Positions 16,508 to 27,591 of a stretch of DNA of 64,000 bases are shown here, piece after piece. The notes beneath the pieces are model-generated. The model worked only from the letters and a program-made list of their open reading frames with translations, made no database searches and was not told the DNA's origin. Each line of letters begins with the position of its first letter. Positions within the stretch are counted from its first letter, which is position 1. Source of the stretch: Deltaproteobacteria bacterium HGW-Deltaproteobacteria-6 (GTDB lineage Bacteria > Desulfobacterota > Syntrophia > Syntrophales > Smithellaceae); assembly GCA_002840435.1 (NCBI GenBank), contig PHAT01000001.1, forward strand, positions 1 to 64,000. The letters are read 5' to 3'. The position numbers and the translations under genes were made by a program.

Positions 16508-18370
16508 ATGATTAAGGATTTAATTAAACCTGACAAAAATCAGGTTAAGTATATATTTTTTAGCGGCAAGGGCGGTGTCGGCAAAAGTACGATGAGCTGT
16601 GCCACGGCAGTCTGGCTTGCGAAAGTGGGATATAAAACGCTGCTGGTCACAACCGATCCGGCGCCTAATTTGTCGGATATCTTCAGCCAGCCGATCGGCC
16701 ATAAGATTTCGCCTGTTCAGGGGATAGACAACCTGCATGCCATGGAGATCAATCCTGATACGGCATCGGAGGAATACCGCGAAAGGATCGTTGCCCCCCT
16801 GAAGGAATTGCTGGATGAAAAAAACATGAATGTCATCCGGGAGCAATTGAAGAGTCCCTGCGTGGAGGAAGTTGCGGCCTTCGACAAGTTTATCGAATTT
16901 ATGGACGATCCCGGCTACGACGTGGTTGTTTTCGACACGGCGCCGACGGGGCATACCATTCGCCTGCTGGAGCTGCCGAGCGGTTGGACAGAGACACTGA
17001 ACGAAAACGCTGCCACATGCATCGGACCAGGAGCGTCTCTCCAGAGCCAGAAAGCCAAGTACGAAAAGGCGATTTCTTACCTTCAGGATCGCCAACGGAC
17101 GTCCTTTATATTTGTTCTTAAACCCGAAAATTCATCTCTTCTGGAAACCAAAAGGAGCACGGAAGAACTATCCAAGCTGGACATTGCCACGAGTTTTCTG
17201 ATTATCAACGGCATCCTGCCTGCGGAAGCCTGCACAGATGACTTTTTCCGGAAGAAAAAGGCGGACGAGGAAGGAATCATCGTGCGGATCGCTGCGGAGT
17301 TTCCTGCATTGGAGAAGGTCTTATATCCACTGCGTGACGCCGAGGTGTCGGGAATCGCACTCCTTCACAACGTGGGAAACTTTATTTACGACGGGAAACA
17401 GGATGGAAGTCAAAGCCAGGAATCGGTTGTGACAACAAACATGGGGGTCACGCAGTCGTTCTATCGCAAGGCGAATGGCCTTGATTTATTAAAGTCGTTA
17501 AACGGTCGGCGGTATATCTTCTTTACCGGCAAAGGCGGTGTGGGCAAGAGCACCATTGCCAGCACGTCCGCCCTGTATCTGGCCGACCACGGGTATAAGA
17601 CGCTCATTGTCACCACGGACCCGGCGTCCCATTTGCACGATATCTTCGGTCAGGCCATCAACCATGAGCCCTCGAAGATCAATGGCGTGGAAAATCTTTA
17701 TGCGGCACGGATTGATCAGCGGCAGGCGTTGGAAGAATACAAAGTAAGAATTCTGGAAGCCGTCAAGGGCCAGAGCGAGGAAACAAAAAAATCCATCGAG
17801 GAGGATTTGAATTCCCCCTGCGCCGAAGAGATGGCGGCCTTCGAGAAATTCATGAGTTACTTCGAGGCCGGCGGTTACGACATCACTGTTTTCGATACGG
17901 CGCCAACGGGACACACCCTGCGTCTCCTCGAGCTTCCCACCGACTGGAAGGGATTTATCGACCTGGGAACGCTCACGAAGCAGACCTCGGAGGCCACGCA
18001 GAACAAATATGCCGACGTCATTGAAAAAATGCGCAACCCGAACAAGAGCGCCTTTGTCTTTGTCATGTATCCCGAATACACGCCCATGGTCGAGGCCTGG
18101 CGGGCAGCCGAAGATCTGAAAATGCAGGTAGGCATAGATACGGCGGCGTTGGCCGTCAACTATATTCTGCCGAACGACGCAGGACACAATGACTTTTTCG
18201 ATAAAAGGCGAAAGCAGCAGGAGAGGTATCTTGCCGAGATTGAAGCCCGGTTCCACAAACTGATGATCTTCGTTCCTCTTTTAGATCACGAGCCGAAAGG
18301 TGTTGAAAGTCTGAGAAGTCTCGGACGGGATATCTTTCTGCAGATGACAGGAAGTAATGATGACGGATAA
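16508..18370 (+). CDS. arsA: ArsA arsenite-activated ATPase (double ATPase)
   Basis: A 620-residue soluble ATPase made of two homologous halves. Each half has a deviant Walker A loop GKGGVGKS (about residues 20-27 and 341-348) and the ArsA switch DTAPTGHT(I/L)RLLELP. Each half also has a conserved SPC (KSPCVEE in the first, NSPCAEE in the second). Together these match the arsenite-binding Cys layout of ArsA. It couples ATP hydrolysis to arsenite efflux, here with ACR3 rather than ArsB. It lies 16 bases after arsD. Confidence 0.95.
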   Translation: MIKDLIKPDKNQVKYIFFSGKGGVGKSTMSCATAVWLAKVGYKTLLVTTDPAPNLSDIFSQPIGHKISPVQGIDNLHAMEINPDTASEEYRERIVAPLKELLDEKNMNVIREQLKSPCVEEVAAFDKFIEFMDDPGYDVVVFDTAPTGHTIRLLELPSGWTETLNENAATCIGPGASLQSQKAKYEKAISYLQDRQRTSFIFVLKPENSSLLETKRSTEELSKLDIATSFLIINGILPAEACTDDFFRKKKADEEGIIVRIAAEFPALEKVLYPLRDAEVSGIALLHNVGNFIYDGKQDGSQSQESVVTTNMGVTQSFYRKANGLDLLKSLNGRRYIFFTGKGGVGKSTIASTSALYLADHGYKTLIVTTDPASHLHDIFGQAINHEPSKINGVENLYAARIDQRQALEEYKVRILEAVKGQSEETKKSIEEDLNSPCAEEMAAFEKFMSYFEAGGYDITVFDTAPTGHTLRLLELPTDWKGFIDLGTLTKQTSEATQNKYADVIEKMRNPNKSAFVFVMYPEYTPMVEAWRAAEDLKMQVGIDTAALAVNYILPNDAGHNDFFDKRRKQQERYLAEIEARFHKLMIFVPLLDHEPKGVESLRSLGRDIFLQMTGSNDDG

Positions 18371-18515
18371 AATCATTATCCATGGAGCCGGCAATCGTCC
18401 TATCCGCCATCAGGCTCGCGCGGCTGACGGGGACAGAGCTGCTTTTATCAGCGTGGGGAGATATCCGGAAAAACTCAATGAAACGAGAAACAGCCGCAAA
18501 GGCAGACGATATTAA
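18357..18515 (+). CDS. Possible 52-residue ORF overlapping the end of arsA
   Basis: A short frame starting ATGATGACG, overlapping the arsA stop by 14 bases and ending TATTAA. The product is basic (ends in a Lys/Arg-rich stretch) and has no recognised domain or membrane segment. The position suits translational coupling. A remnant of a larger gene or a chance frame is equally possible. Confidence 0.25.
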   Translation: MMTDKIIIHGAGNRPIRHQARAADGDRAAFISVGRYPEKLNETRNSRKGRRY

Positions 18516-18591
18516 TCATGAGATTCCATTTGCACGGTGTGAAAACCGGCGAGAAATATGACTCTATTTATTCGGGGAGGTAAATTTATCT

Positions 18592-19218
18592 GTGGTGAAG
18601 ATTAAAAAGCTGCCATTATTGATAATCGCTGTTTTGGGATGTTTTGCTGTTTTGCTGACTTTGTCAGGTTCTGTAACAACGGCCTATGGACAAGAGACAT
18701 TACGCGTGGTTCCGTCTCTGGGGTCGGGCCCCTATGACGTGCTCATGTTTTCCGACTACTTCTGCCCGCCCTGCAAACGCATTGATGCAAAGGCCGAACC
18801 GCTGTTTAAAGAGCTGCTTTCCACGGGCAAAGTCAGAATTACATTTATTGACGTGCCGTTTTCACGGGCGACGCCGCTGTATGCCAGGTATTACCTTTAT
18901 GCGGCGGGCGCCAACGGCGGAGCAAACAATATTTTGTCCGTGAGAAGAAAACTTTTTGAAGCGGCGCAGGTTTCACGCATCCAAACGGAAGAAGCCCTGC
19001 TGGGTTATCTCCAGCGGGAAAAGATTGCTCTCAAAATGCTGGATGAAAAAAAAATTTTCCCCCTCATGAACGCGCTCATCAAGGAAAATAAAATAGATGA
19101 GACGCCGACCTGTGTCATTACGTATTCCGCGACGGACATGAGAAAATTTGCGGGGGCAGATGAAATCTGGGTCGGATTGAACGCGCTCAAAGCGCATCTG
19201 GGTAAGGTGAAAAAATAG
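18592..19218 (+). CDS. Exported DsbA/thioredoxin-like protein (CPPC)
   Basis: A 208-residue protein with an N-terminal signal peptide (KIKKLPLLIIAVLG..., likely cut after TTAYGQ) and a thioredoxin-fold active site CPPC at residues 58-61 (DYFCPPCKRID). A helical insertion follows (YARYYLYAAGANGG), and then a cis-Pro loop DETPTCVI, resembling DsbA/DsbG-type proteins. It should act in the periplasm as a thiol oxidase or reductase. It starts with GTG, preceded by GGGGAGG. It is the last gene of the ars run, 76 bases after the possible small ORF, and could be on the same transcript. Confidence 0.82.
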   Translation: MVKIKKLPLLIIAVLGCFAVLLTLSGSVTTAYGQETLRVVPSLGSGPYDVLMFSDYFCPPCKRIDAKAEPLFKELLSTGKVRITFIDVPFSRATPLYARYYLYAAGANGGANNILSVRRKLFEAAQVSRIQTEEALLGYLQREKIALKMLDEKKIFPLMNALIKENKIDETPTCVITYSATDMRKFAGADEIWVGLNALKAHLGKVKK

Positions 19219-19483
19219 CCGGGAGTAGGCACGAGTGGGTTTCCCGTATCATCAAAAAGAATATTCTCGGGTCTTCCATCGCCTCTTCATGGCATGGCAA
19301 TATAGGTTGACGGGATGATCCTGTCCTTCGAAAAGATTCCGATCCTGCCTTAAATGACGTAATCTTGACCGTGCAAACGGGAATAAAATGTTATAGGATT
19401 ACAATATCAGTCAAGCAATACCCGCAGACAGGCAATTGCCGGTTTAAGTGATGTGCGGGATGCTTGTTTTATGAACATCATGA

Positions 19484-20992
<1,509 letters not shown>

Positions 20993-21041
20993 AGCAGGAG
21001 CAGATGCACAGAGACACAAAGCGGCAAAGGACAAGAAATAA

Positions 21042-22544
21042 ATGATTAAAACGGACGTGATCATAATCGGCGGCGGGTCCACCGGCTGCGGCATTGCCAG
21101 AGATCTGGCGCTGCGCGGCATCCCCCATTGCCTGATTGAAAAGGGCGATTATGCCGCGGGAGCCACCGGCGCCTGCCACGGCCTTTTGCACAGCGGGGGG
21201 CGCTATGCGGTTTCCGATCCCATTGCCGCCAGGGAATGCTTTGACGAAAATATGATCCTGCGTAAAATCGGGGAAAAATGCGTGGAACAAACCGGCGGGC
21301 TTTTTGTGCGTCTGCCCGGTGATTCCAAACGGTATCGCGATTTATTCCTCAGAAAATGTGATGAAGTCGGCATTCCCACGGAAGTTCTGTCTTCCAGCAA
21401 AGCGCTCGAACTTGTGCCGAATCTCAATCCGGAGATTGAAGAAGCGATTAAAGTTCCGGATGCTTCCATTGATCCGTTCCGTTTGTGTATGCTCAACATG
21501 ATGACCTCCCGGCTCCACGATAACCTCATCCTGACGCGTCACAGGGTGACGGAAATTATTAAATCGCATGGCCGCTGTATCGGGGTCAGGACGATGCATA
21601 CGGTTACGGGTGAGATCAAAGAAATTTACGGCAACATCATTGTCAATGCCGCAGGCGCGTGGAGCAATCTGGTAGCACGGCTTGCCGGCTGTGAAGTCCC
21701 GATCACTTTGTCCAAGGGGTCGCTGGTCATCACCAATCACCGCTTAAGCGATATGGTGCTTAACCGGCTGCGGCCGTCTTCGGACGGCGATATTATCGTG
21801 CCGAATGAGGCGGTCTGTCTGGCCGGTACGACATCGTTTGCCGTGGAAGATCCGGATAAGATCAGTGTGCGGGCCGCAGAGGTCGATACCATTATCAGCG
21901 AAGCGGGCCGCATGGTGCCGCATTTCAACCAGACCCGCATTATTCGCGCGTTTTCCGGCGTCCGTCCCCTGATCAAGTCAGGGAAAATGGACAGCCGGGA
22001 AATATCCCGCGGGTTTCAGATTATCAACCATGAAAACGGCCTGTACAGTATTGTGGGAGGCAAACTGACGACCTACCGGTTGATGGCTGAAAAAATGGTG
22101 GATGTCATCATGGAGGCGTTTAATCTCAAAAAGGAATGCGAGACCGCTGAAAAGCCTCTGGACGGACAGGAAGAGCTCAGCGGCTATCCTCTCTCCAAAC
22201 GCCTGGCGGATATGCAAAACATTATCTGCGAATGCGAGCTTGTCAACAAAAAAGACGTTACACGGACCATCCTGCAAACCGGTACAAAGCATGTCGGCGA
22301 CATTCAGCACCGGACGCGCCTGGGTATGGGACCCTGTCAGGGCGGGTTCTGCACGTTTCGCGCTCTGGGGATGATGCATGATATGAGCGTTTTGACGCCG
22401 GAGGAATCTCTGCAGGGCCTGCGCGAATTTCTTCAGCGGCGGTTTCGCGGCATCCGCGGCGTTCTCTGGGGGGATCAACTGCGGGAAGAGCAGCTCATCG
22501 AATATATTTATCTGGGCATTTTCGCCATGGAGAAAAAACCATGA
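21042..22544 (+). CDS. glpA: Anaerobic glycerol-3-phosphate dehydrogenase, FAD subunit A
   Basis: A 500-residue flavoprotein. The FAD-binding dinucleotide motif DVIIIGGGSTGCGIARDLALRG is at the N-terminus, followed by the DAO-family core (GACHGLLHSGGRYAVSD, NAAGAWSNLVA). A C-terminal BFD-like cluster domain follows with Cys in ICECELV and GPCQGGFC. It oxidises glycerol-3-phosphate to dihydroxyacetone phosphate. It lies 49 bases after glpK and overlaps glpC by 4 bases (ATGA). The GlpB subunit gene, usual between A and C, is absent. Confidence 0.93.
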   Translation: MIKTDVIIIGGGSTGCGIARDLALRGIPHCLIEKGDYAAGATGACHGLLHSGGRYAVSDPIAARECFDENMILRKIGEKCVEQTGGLFVRLPGDSKRYRDLFLRKCDEVGIPTEVLSSSKALELVPNLNPEIEEAIKVPDASIDPFRLCMLNMMTSRLHDNLILTRHRVTEIIKSHGRCIGVRTMHTVTGEIKEIYGNIIVNAAGAWSNLVARLAGCEVPITLSKGSLVITNHRLSDMVLNRLRPSSDGDIIVPNEAVCLAGTTSFAVEDPDKISVRAAEVDTIISEAGRMVPHFNQTRIIRAFSGVRPLIKSGKMDSREISRGFQIINHENGLYSIVGGKLTTYRLMAEKMVDVIMEAFNLKKECETAEKPLDGQEELSGYPLSKRLADMQNIICECELVNKKDVTRTILQTGTKHVGDIQHRTRLGMGPCQGGFCTFRALGMMHDMSVLTPEESLQGLREFLQRRFRGIRGVLWGDQLREEQLIEYIYLGIFAMEKKP

Positions 22545-23755
22545 GCGGGATGAAATACGAGCACTGCATCCGCTGCACGATTTGTGTGGAAAATTGTCCC
22601 GTATTTCGTGTGAACCCGGCGTTTCCCGGGCCGAAGCAATCGGGGCCGGATGCCCAGCGCTTCCGGTCGGACAGGGAAAAAGCCGGGGATGAGTGGGTGC
22701 TTTTGTGCAGCCAGTGCAAGCGCTGCGAAATGGCCTGCCCCTGCGGCGTGGAACCCGCTCAGATTATCCTCCGGGCGCAGCAGCGATACGGGCGGGAACA
22801 TCCGCATTCGCCGGCGCACCTGCTGTTTGCCAACAACTATTATTTGAGTATGCTGGGTTCTCTCACCGCGCCGCTTGCCAATTGGATTGCCTCCATGAAA
22901 GCCGGAAAAAAGATATTCAATGCCCTGGGGATCAGCACGGCTCTTCCTTTCCCGAAATTTCGTTTCCGCGCCTTGCGTCGGGAGAAAAAAATCCGCGGCC
23001 GAAGCGTCCGGAAGGTTGCTCTTTTTTACGGTTGCTTTATTAATTTTTACCGTCCGGATATCGGCAGAAAAATTATCGATTTGCTCAGGTCATTTAATCT
23101 GGATGTTGTTTTGCCGCCTCAGTGGTGTTGCGGACTGCCGGCGCTGGGCAACGGGAATATTGCACTTGCCAGGCGTTTTGCCGTGAAAAATGCCGCGTCC
23201 CTGTCCAACTATATCGATGCCGGATACGATATTCTGTATTCCTGCACATCGTGCGGTCTGTGTCTGCTCAATGATTATCAGGAAATCATGCAAATACCAC
23301 AGGCCAAAAAAATTGCCGAAAATACCTATGATGTTCATGAATACATTTTAAGGCTCATGGATGACGGTTACATTAAACCGCAGTTTCAGGACGTGAACCG
23401 CAAACTGGCTTATCACATTCCCTGTCACCTCCGGGCGTTGGGTATCGGTTATCCGGCGGCAAAGTTGATGGCGTTGATTCCCGGGTTGGAATGTCAAATA
23501 CTGGATGATGCCTGTTGCGGACTTTCCGGCAGTTATGGTTTTAAAAGGAGCAATGAAAGTACGTCCATGCAACTGGGAAGCAAAGCCGTGTCGTTGATCC
23601 GGAAGACAGCCGCGGATGCCATCGTTGCTGATTGCGGTTCCTGCCGCATGCAGTTGGGGAGCCTTTCCGGCATGCCGTCGTTTGACCCGGTGGAGATTCT
23701 TTGCGAGTCACTGGGGGTAAATGGCCAGAAAAACGCTAATGCCGATAAACGATAA
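22541..23755 (+). CDS. glpC: Anaerobic glycerol-3-phosphate dehydrogenase, iron-sulfur subunit C
   Basis: A 404-residue protein. Two 4Fe-4S motifs near the N-terminus (CIRCTICVENCPVF and CSQCKRCEMACPCG) are followed by two cysteine-rich CCG domains (CCGLPALGNGN/CTSCGLC, then PCHLRALG/CCGLSGSYG/DCGSCRMQL). GlpC anchors the dehydrogenase to the membrane and passes electrons to quinone. The CCG domains also resemble heterodisulfide reductase subunit HdrD. Its ATG overlaps the glpA stop. Confidence 0.93.
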   Translation: MSGMKYEHCIRCTICVENCPVFRVNPAFPGPKQSGPDAQRFRSDREKAGDEWVLLCSQCKRCEMACPCGVEPAQIILRAQQRYGREHPHSPAHLLFANNYYLSMLGSLTAPLANWIASMKAGKKIFNALGISTALPFPKFRFRALRREKKIRGRSVRKVALFYGCFINFYRPDIGRKIIDLLRSFNLDVVLPPQWCCGLPALGNGNIALARRFAVKNAASLSNYIDAGYDILYSCTSCGLCLLNDYQEIMQIPQAKKIAENTYDVHEYILRLMDDGYIKPQFQDVNRKLAYHIPCHLRALGIGYPAAKLMALIPGLECQILDDACCGLSGSYGFKRSNESTSMQLGSKAVSLIRKTAADAIVADCGSCRMQLGSLSGMPSFDPVEILCESLGVNGQKNANADKR

Positions 23756-23840
23756 GGCCTTCTGAACGGTTATCGGGGTTTTTGAAATAACGGGATGTGC
23801 ATGGAAATCACCCGACAGGCAGTGCGGATGGGTCAAAATA

Positions 23841-23880
23841 AAACAGCCGGAGCAGTTATCTTTTTGCTCCGGCTGTTTTT
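23841..23880. terminator. Bidirectional terminator between glpC and ppdK
   Basis: A 14-bp perfect stem, AAACAGCCGGAGCA/TGCTCCGGCTGTTT, with a 10-base loop. T-runs on both strands make it fit the ends of both convergent genes. Confidence 0.88.
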
Positions 23881-23902
23881 TATTCAAAATCCGCTGAAGA
23901 TA

Positions 23903-26893
23903 TTATTTCTTCTTTGCGGTCTTCTTTACTGCGGGTTTTTTAGCAGCGGCCTTTTTCGGCGCGGCTTTCTTTACGGCAACTTTCTTAACTACCGTCTTTT
24001 TGGGTGCTGCTTTCTTTGCTACAATTTTTTTAACCGGTTTTTTGACAGCCGCTTTTTTCGGTGCTGCTTTTTTCACCACGACCTTCTTGGTGACCGATTT
24101 GGCTTTGGGTTTGGCAACCGCTGCTTTCTTTACTGCTTTGGCCACAGCCTTTACTGCTTTAACGGCGGCTTTCTTTGCCGGCGCTGCATTTCTTAATGCC
24201 GCCTGCGCTGCGGCGAGCCTCGCGATCGGCACCCGGAAGGGTGAGCAGCTGACATAGTTCAAACCGGTCAGATGGCAGAACTCAATGGAGCTCGGATCTC
24301 CGCCATGTTCGCCGCAGATGCCGACTTTCAGTTTTGGGTTGACGCCCCGGCCTTTGGCTACGGCCATCTGAACCAGCTGGCCCACGCCGCCGCGGTCCAG
24401 GACTCGGAAGGGATCGACCGGCAGGATCTTCTTTGCGATATAGTCGGGCAGGAATTTGCCGGCGTCGTCGCGGCTGTAGCCGAAGGTCATCTGGGTCAGA
24501 TCGTTGGTGCCGAAGGAGAAGAAAGCCGCTTCGGTCGCGATTTCATCGGCGGTGACGGCTGCGCGCGGCACTTCAATCATGGTGCCGACGGAATAATCGA
24601 CTTTCACACCGGTTTCTTCCATGACCTTTTTGGCGGTGGCGACGATGATTTCCTTCTGCGAGGCAAGTTCCTTCACGGTGCCGACAAGCGGTACCATGAC
24701 CTCCGGACGCGCGTCCACGCCTTCTTTGGTCAACTGACAGGCGGCTTCAAAAATGGCGCGCGCCTGCATTTCGGTGATTTCCGGATAGGTGATGCCCAGG
24801 CGGCAGCCGCGATGCCCCAGCATCGGGTTAAATTCATGAAGCGCATTGACTTTGGCCTTGACCGCTTCCACGGAGATGCCCATTTCCTCAGCCATTTCGC
24901 GCTGGCTTTCTTCTTCATGCGGGACGAATTCGTGCAGCGGCGGATCGAGCAGACGGATGGTGACGCCGTATCCTTCCATGGCTTTGAGAATGCCGTAGAA
25001 GTCTTCGCGCTGCATCGGCAGCAGTTTGGCCAGAGCGACTTTGCGGCCTTCCAGATTATCGGCCAGAATCATTTCGCGCACGGCCTTGATGCGGTCGCCT
25101 TCAAAAAACATATGTTCGGTGCGGCAAAGGCCGATGCCCTGCGCGCCGAAATTCCGGGCGACCGCCGCATCGTGAGGCGTATCGGCGTTGGTGCGAATGC
25201 CCAGTTTTTTGGCTTCGTCAGCCCACTGCATGATGATGCCGAAATTGCCGGAGAGTTCCGCCGGACGTGTTTTCACTTCGCCCAGCATGACTTCGCCGGT
25301 GGAACCGTCGATAGAGATGTAGTCTCCTTCTTTGACGAGAGCGGTTTTAAACTTGATTTCCTTCCTGGCATAGCTGATTTCAATGTCACCGCAGCCGGAG
25401 ACGCAGCATTTGCCCATGCCGCGCGCGACAACGGCCGCGTGTGAGGTCATACCGCCGCGCTGCGTGAGGATGCCCTGCGCCGCCGACATGCCTTTGAGGT
25501 CTTCCGGTGAGGTTTCAATACGGACCAGAACGACTTTTTCACCGCGTTTATTCCAGTCATCCGCGTCATCCGCGTTGAAAACCACGCGTCCTGTTCCTGC
25601 GCCGGGGGAGGCGGGAAGCCCCTTGGTGATGACGTTGCGGACTGCCTGAGGATCAAAGGTCGGATGGAGCAGCTGGTCGAGCGACGTCGGATCAATGCGT
25701 AAGAGAGCCGTCTTCTTGTCGATCAATTTTTCGTTAACCATATCCACCGCGATGGTGACGGCGGCTGCTGCCGTGCGTTTGCCGGTGCGGGTCTGGAGCA
25801 TCCAGAGTTTATGATCCTGGATGGTGAATTCGATATCCTGCATTTCCTTATAATGATGTTCAAGTTTTGTGTAAGTATAGACCAGGTCTTTATAGGCGGC
25901 AGGCATGTATTCTTCGAGAGACGGGAATGATTTTGTCCGATCCTCTTCGCTTATGTTGTTGTCTTTGGCCCAGCGGCGGGATCCTTCCACCGTGACCTGC
26001 TGCGGGGTGCGGATACCGGCGACGACATCTTCACCCTGGGCGTTGATCAGGTATTCACCATAGAACAGATTTTCACCCGTAGCCGGATCGCGGGTAAAGG
26101 CAACGCCGGTGGCACAGCTTTCACCCCGGTTGCCGAAGACCATCGCCTGAACGTTCACGGCGGTGCCCCATTTATCGTCAAAACCGTTCATCTTACGATA
26201 AAGGACGGCGCGCGGTGTGTTCCAGGACATAAATACCGCACCGATGGCGCCCCAGAGCTGTTCTTTGGGATCAGAGGGGAATTCCTTGCCCAGTTTTTCC
26301 ACGATGAGCTTTTTGAAACGGGCGACCAGTTCCTTTAAATCACCAACCGTCATGTCCAGATCGGCTTTGACGCCCTTTTCGGCTTTGAGCGCGTCCATAA
26401 CTTCCTCGAAGGGGTCATGCGCGTCTTTGTCTTCCGGTTTGAGCCCCATAACGACGTCGCCGTACATCTGAACAAAGCGCCGGTAGGAATCCCAGCCGAA
26501 TCGTTCGTTGCCGGATATGCGGATGATGCCTTCGACGGTTTCGTCATTGAGGCCGAGGTTCAGAACGGTGTCCATCATACCCGGCATGGAGACGCGCGCG
26601 CCGGAGCGGACGGATAGTAAAAGAGGATTGGACGGATCTCCGAATTGAGCCCCCATGGATTTTTCGACTTTTTTCAGCGCCGCTTCTACGTCTTTTTCGA
26701 GTCCTGCGGGGAAGTGCTTATTGTTCTCGTAAAATTCAACGCAGACATCCGCTGTGATTGTGAATCCCGCAGGTACGGGAATTCCCAGATTCGCCATTTC
26801 GGCCAGGTTTGCCCCTTTGCCGCCGAGAAGGTTTTTCATGCTGGCAGTGCCTTCATTAATTCCCTTCCCGAATGTGTAAACACGTTTAGCCAT
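23903..26893 (-). CDS. ppdK: Pyruvate, phosphate dikinase with lysine-rich C-terminal tail
   Basis: A 996-residue enzyme; the family is usually about 875-900. It interconverts pyruvate + ATP + phosphate and PEP + AMP + pyrophosphate. The N-terminal ATP-grasp part ([26 protein letters not shown]) is followed by the swivelling phospho-histidine domain ([16 protein letters not shown], His near residue 485) and the C-terminal PEP-binding barrel ([29 protein letters not shown]). After the normal end (about residue 905) comes a 91-residue tail made almost only of Lys, Ala, Val and Pro (KKAAPKK repeats; 37 Lys, no acidic residue), like histone H1-type bacterial tails. It is in frame without a stop. 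The ATG at 26893 has AAAGGAG; an upstream start lacks one. Confidence 0.95.
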   Translation of the reverse strand: MAKRVYTFGKGINEGTASMKNLLGGKGANLAEMANLGIPVPAGFTITADVCVEFYENNKHFPAGLEKDVEAALKKVEKSMGAQFGDPSNPLLLSVRSGARVSMPGMMDTVLNLGLNDETVEGIIRISGNERFGWDSYRRFVQMYGDVVMGLKPEDKDAHDPFEEVMDALKAEKGVKADLDMTVGDLKELVARFKKLIVEKLGKEFPSDPKEQLWGAIGAVFMSWNTPRAVLYRKMNGFDDKWGTAVNVQAMVFGNRGESCATGVAFTRDPATGENLFYGEYLINAQGEDVVAGIRTPQQVTVEGSRRWAKDNNISEEDRTKSFPSLEEYMPAAYKDLVYTYTKLEHHYKEMQDIEFTIQDHKLWMLQTRTGKRTAAAAVTIAVDMVNEKLIDKKTALLRIDPTSLDQLLHPTFDPQAVRNVITKGLPASPGAGTGRVVFNADDADDWNKRGEKVVLVRIETSPEDLKGMSAAQGILTQRGGMTSHAAVVARGMGKCCVSGCGDIEISYARKEIKFKTALVKEGDYISIDGSTGEVMLGEVKTRPAELSGNFGIIMQWADEAKKLGIRTNADTPHDAAVARNFGAQGIGLCRTEHMFFEGDRIKAVREMILADNLEGRKVALAKLLPMQREDFYGILKAMEGYGVTIRLLDPPLHEFVPHEEESQREMAEEMGISVEAVKAKVNALHEFNPMLGHRGCRLGITYPEITEMQARAIFEAACQLTKEGVDARPEVMVPLVGTVKELASQKEIIVATAKKVMEETGVKVDYSVGTMIEVPRAAVTADEIATEAAFFSFGTNDLTQMTFGYSRDDAGKFLPDYIAKKILPVDPFRVLDRGGVGQLVQMAVAKGRGVNPKLKVGICGEHGGDPSSIEFCHLTGLNYVSCSPFRVPIARLAAAQAALRNAAPAKKAAVKAVKAVAKAVKKAAVAKPKAKSVTKKVVVKKAAPKKAAVKKPVKKIVAKKAAPKKTVVKKVAVKKAAPKKAAAKKPAVKKTAKKK

Positions 26894-27116
26894 ATACTTA
26901 TCTCCTTTAGAAAGAATTTTATAAGTGAGACTCAAATTTCAAAAGCGCCCCGACCTGCTCTGACAAGGTAACACCCTGAAATCATTAAGTCGAACCATGC
27001 CGTAAAGCGGAGGGTATTAAAAACACCCGTGGCTGTCATTGAAACAAATAAAGCCTGAAGTTAATAATTGAAATACTGGATGCTGTAAAGTATTTTTTCT
27101 CCTCAAAAGCAAAAAA

Positions 27117-27146
27117 ACCCCCGCCGGGGTGGGGCGGGGGCTTTTT
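27117..27146 (-). terminator. Strong terminator of the small membrane protein gene
   Basis: On the minus strand CCCCCGCC-N7-GGCGGGGG is followed by seven T, about 32 bases after the stop codon. Confidence 0.88.
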
Positions 27147-27176
27147 ACTGCTGGAACTATCTATAGAGGGAAGGGT

Positions 27177-27452
27177 TTAGCTGATCAGGGTTTTCAGAGC
27201 ATCGACAACCGGCGCCGTGAAAAGAGCAATCAGAAGCGTATAAAGAGCAAAAGATCCAATTGCTTCACTCAGATATAGTTTGTCATATTTGCGCTTCAAA
27301 GAAACAATAATGAGTCCGCCGATAACCAGGCAGCCAAAATGGAAGAAGGGGAAAGCGGCATCTCCGGTAGCGCTGAATTGAGCAAAGCTGAAAGTTGCTG
27401 TTGTCAAAACAATAAAGCCAACTAAAAGAGCTGTCTGCATAATTTTTTTCAT
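27177..27452 (-). CDS. Small membrane protein, paralogue of the gene at 1-132
   Basis: A 91-residue protein with an N-terminal signal-like segment ending TFSFA, the motif FPFFHFGCLVIGGLIIV (second membrane segment), a short basic loop (SLKRKYDKLY), then SEAIGSFALYTLLIALFTAPVVDAL (third segment). The size and two-helix hairpin with a basic loop loosely recall ATP synthase subunit c, but the diagnostic acidic helix residue is not evident, so no function is claimed. The ATG at 27452 matches the start of the paralogue and lies 8 bases after GGAGG; a TTG at 27458 is too close to it. It has its own sigma-54-like promoter and terminator, so it is monocistronic and perhaps highly expressed. Confidence 0.8.
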   Translation of the reverse strand: MKKIMQTALLVGFIVLTTATFSFAQFSATGDAAFPFFHFGCLVIGGLIIVSLKRKYDKLYLSEAIGSFALYTLLIALFTAPVVDALKTLIS

Positions 27453-27510
27453 AATCAAATCCTCCTCAAATTCTGGAAAGACTGTTTGCTTGTCTTTGAT
27501 TAGATTACAA

Positions 27511-27526
27511 TGAAAAAAATGTGCCA
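27511..27526 (-). promoter_or_regulatory. Sigma-54-like -24/-12 promoter of the small membrane protein gene
   Basis: TGGCAC-N5-TTTCA on the minus strand, about 60 bases before the start codon. It is identical in both boxes and spacing to the element before the paralogue (197-212); the spacer sequences differ. Confidence 0.55.
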
Positions 27527-27577
27527 GATATCAAAGCAAAAATAATAATTCTTTAAATAATTAATATTATTAAAATA

Positions 27578-27591
27578 ATAACCATGGTTAT
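27578..27591. promoter_or_regulatory. 14-bp perfect palindrome upstream of the sigma-54-like promoter
   Basis: ATAACCATGGTTAT is self-complementary and lies about 52 bases upstream of the -24 box. It differs in sequence from the palindrome near the first paralogue. A regulator site is possible; nothing more can be said. Confidence 0.25.

Noticed and set aside
23906-24178. Lysine-rich tail of PpdK as a separate histone-like gene
   Set aside because: It continues the PpdK frame without a stop and has no start codon or ribosome site of its own.
24272-25444. 390-codon plus-strand frame opposite ppdK
   Set aside because: It is antisense to the conserved PPDK coding sequence, has no ribosome site and no recognisable domain; its length comes from codon bias of the true gene.
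27177-27452. ATP synthase subunit c
   Set aside because: Size and hairpin topology are similar, but the conserved acidic residue in the second helix and the polar-loop motif are not evident, and no other atp gene is near.
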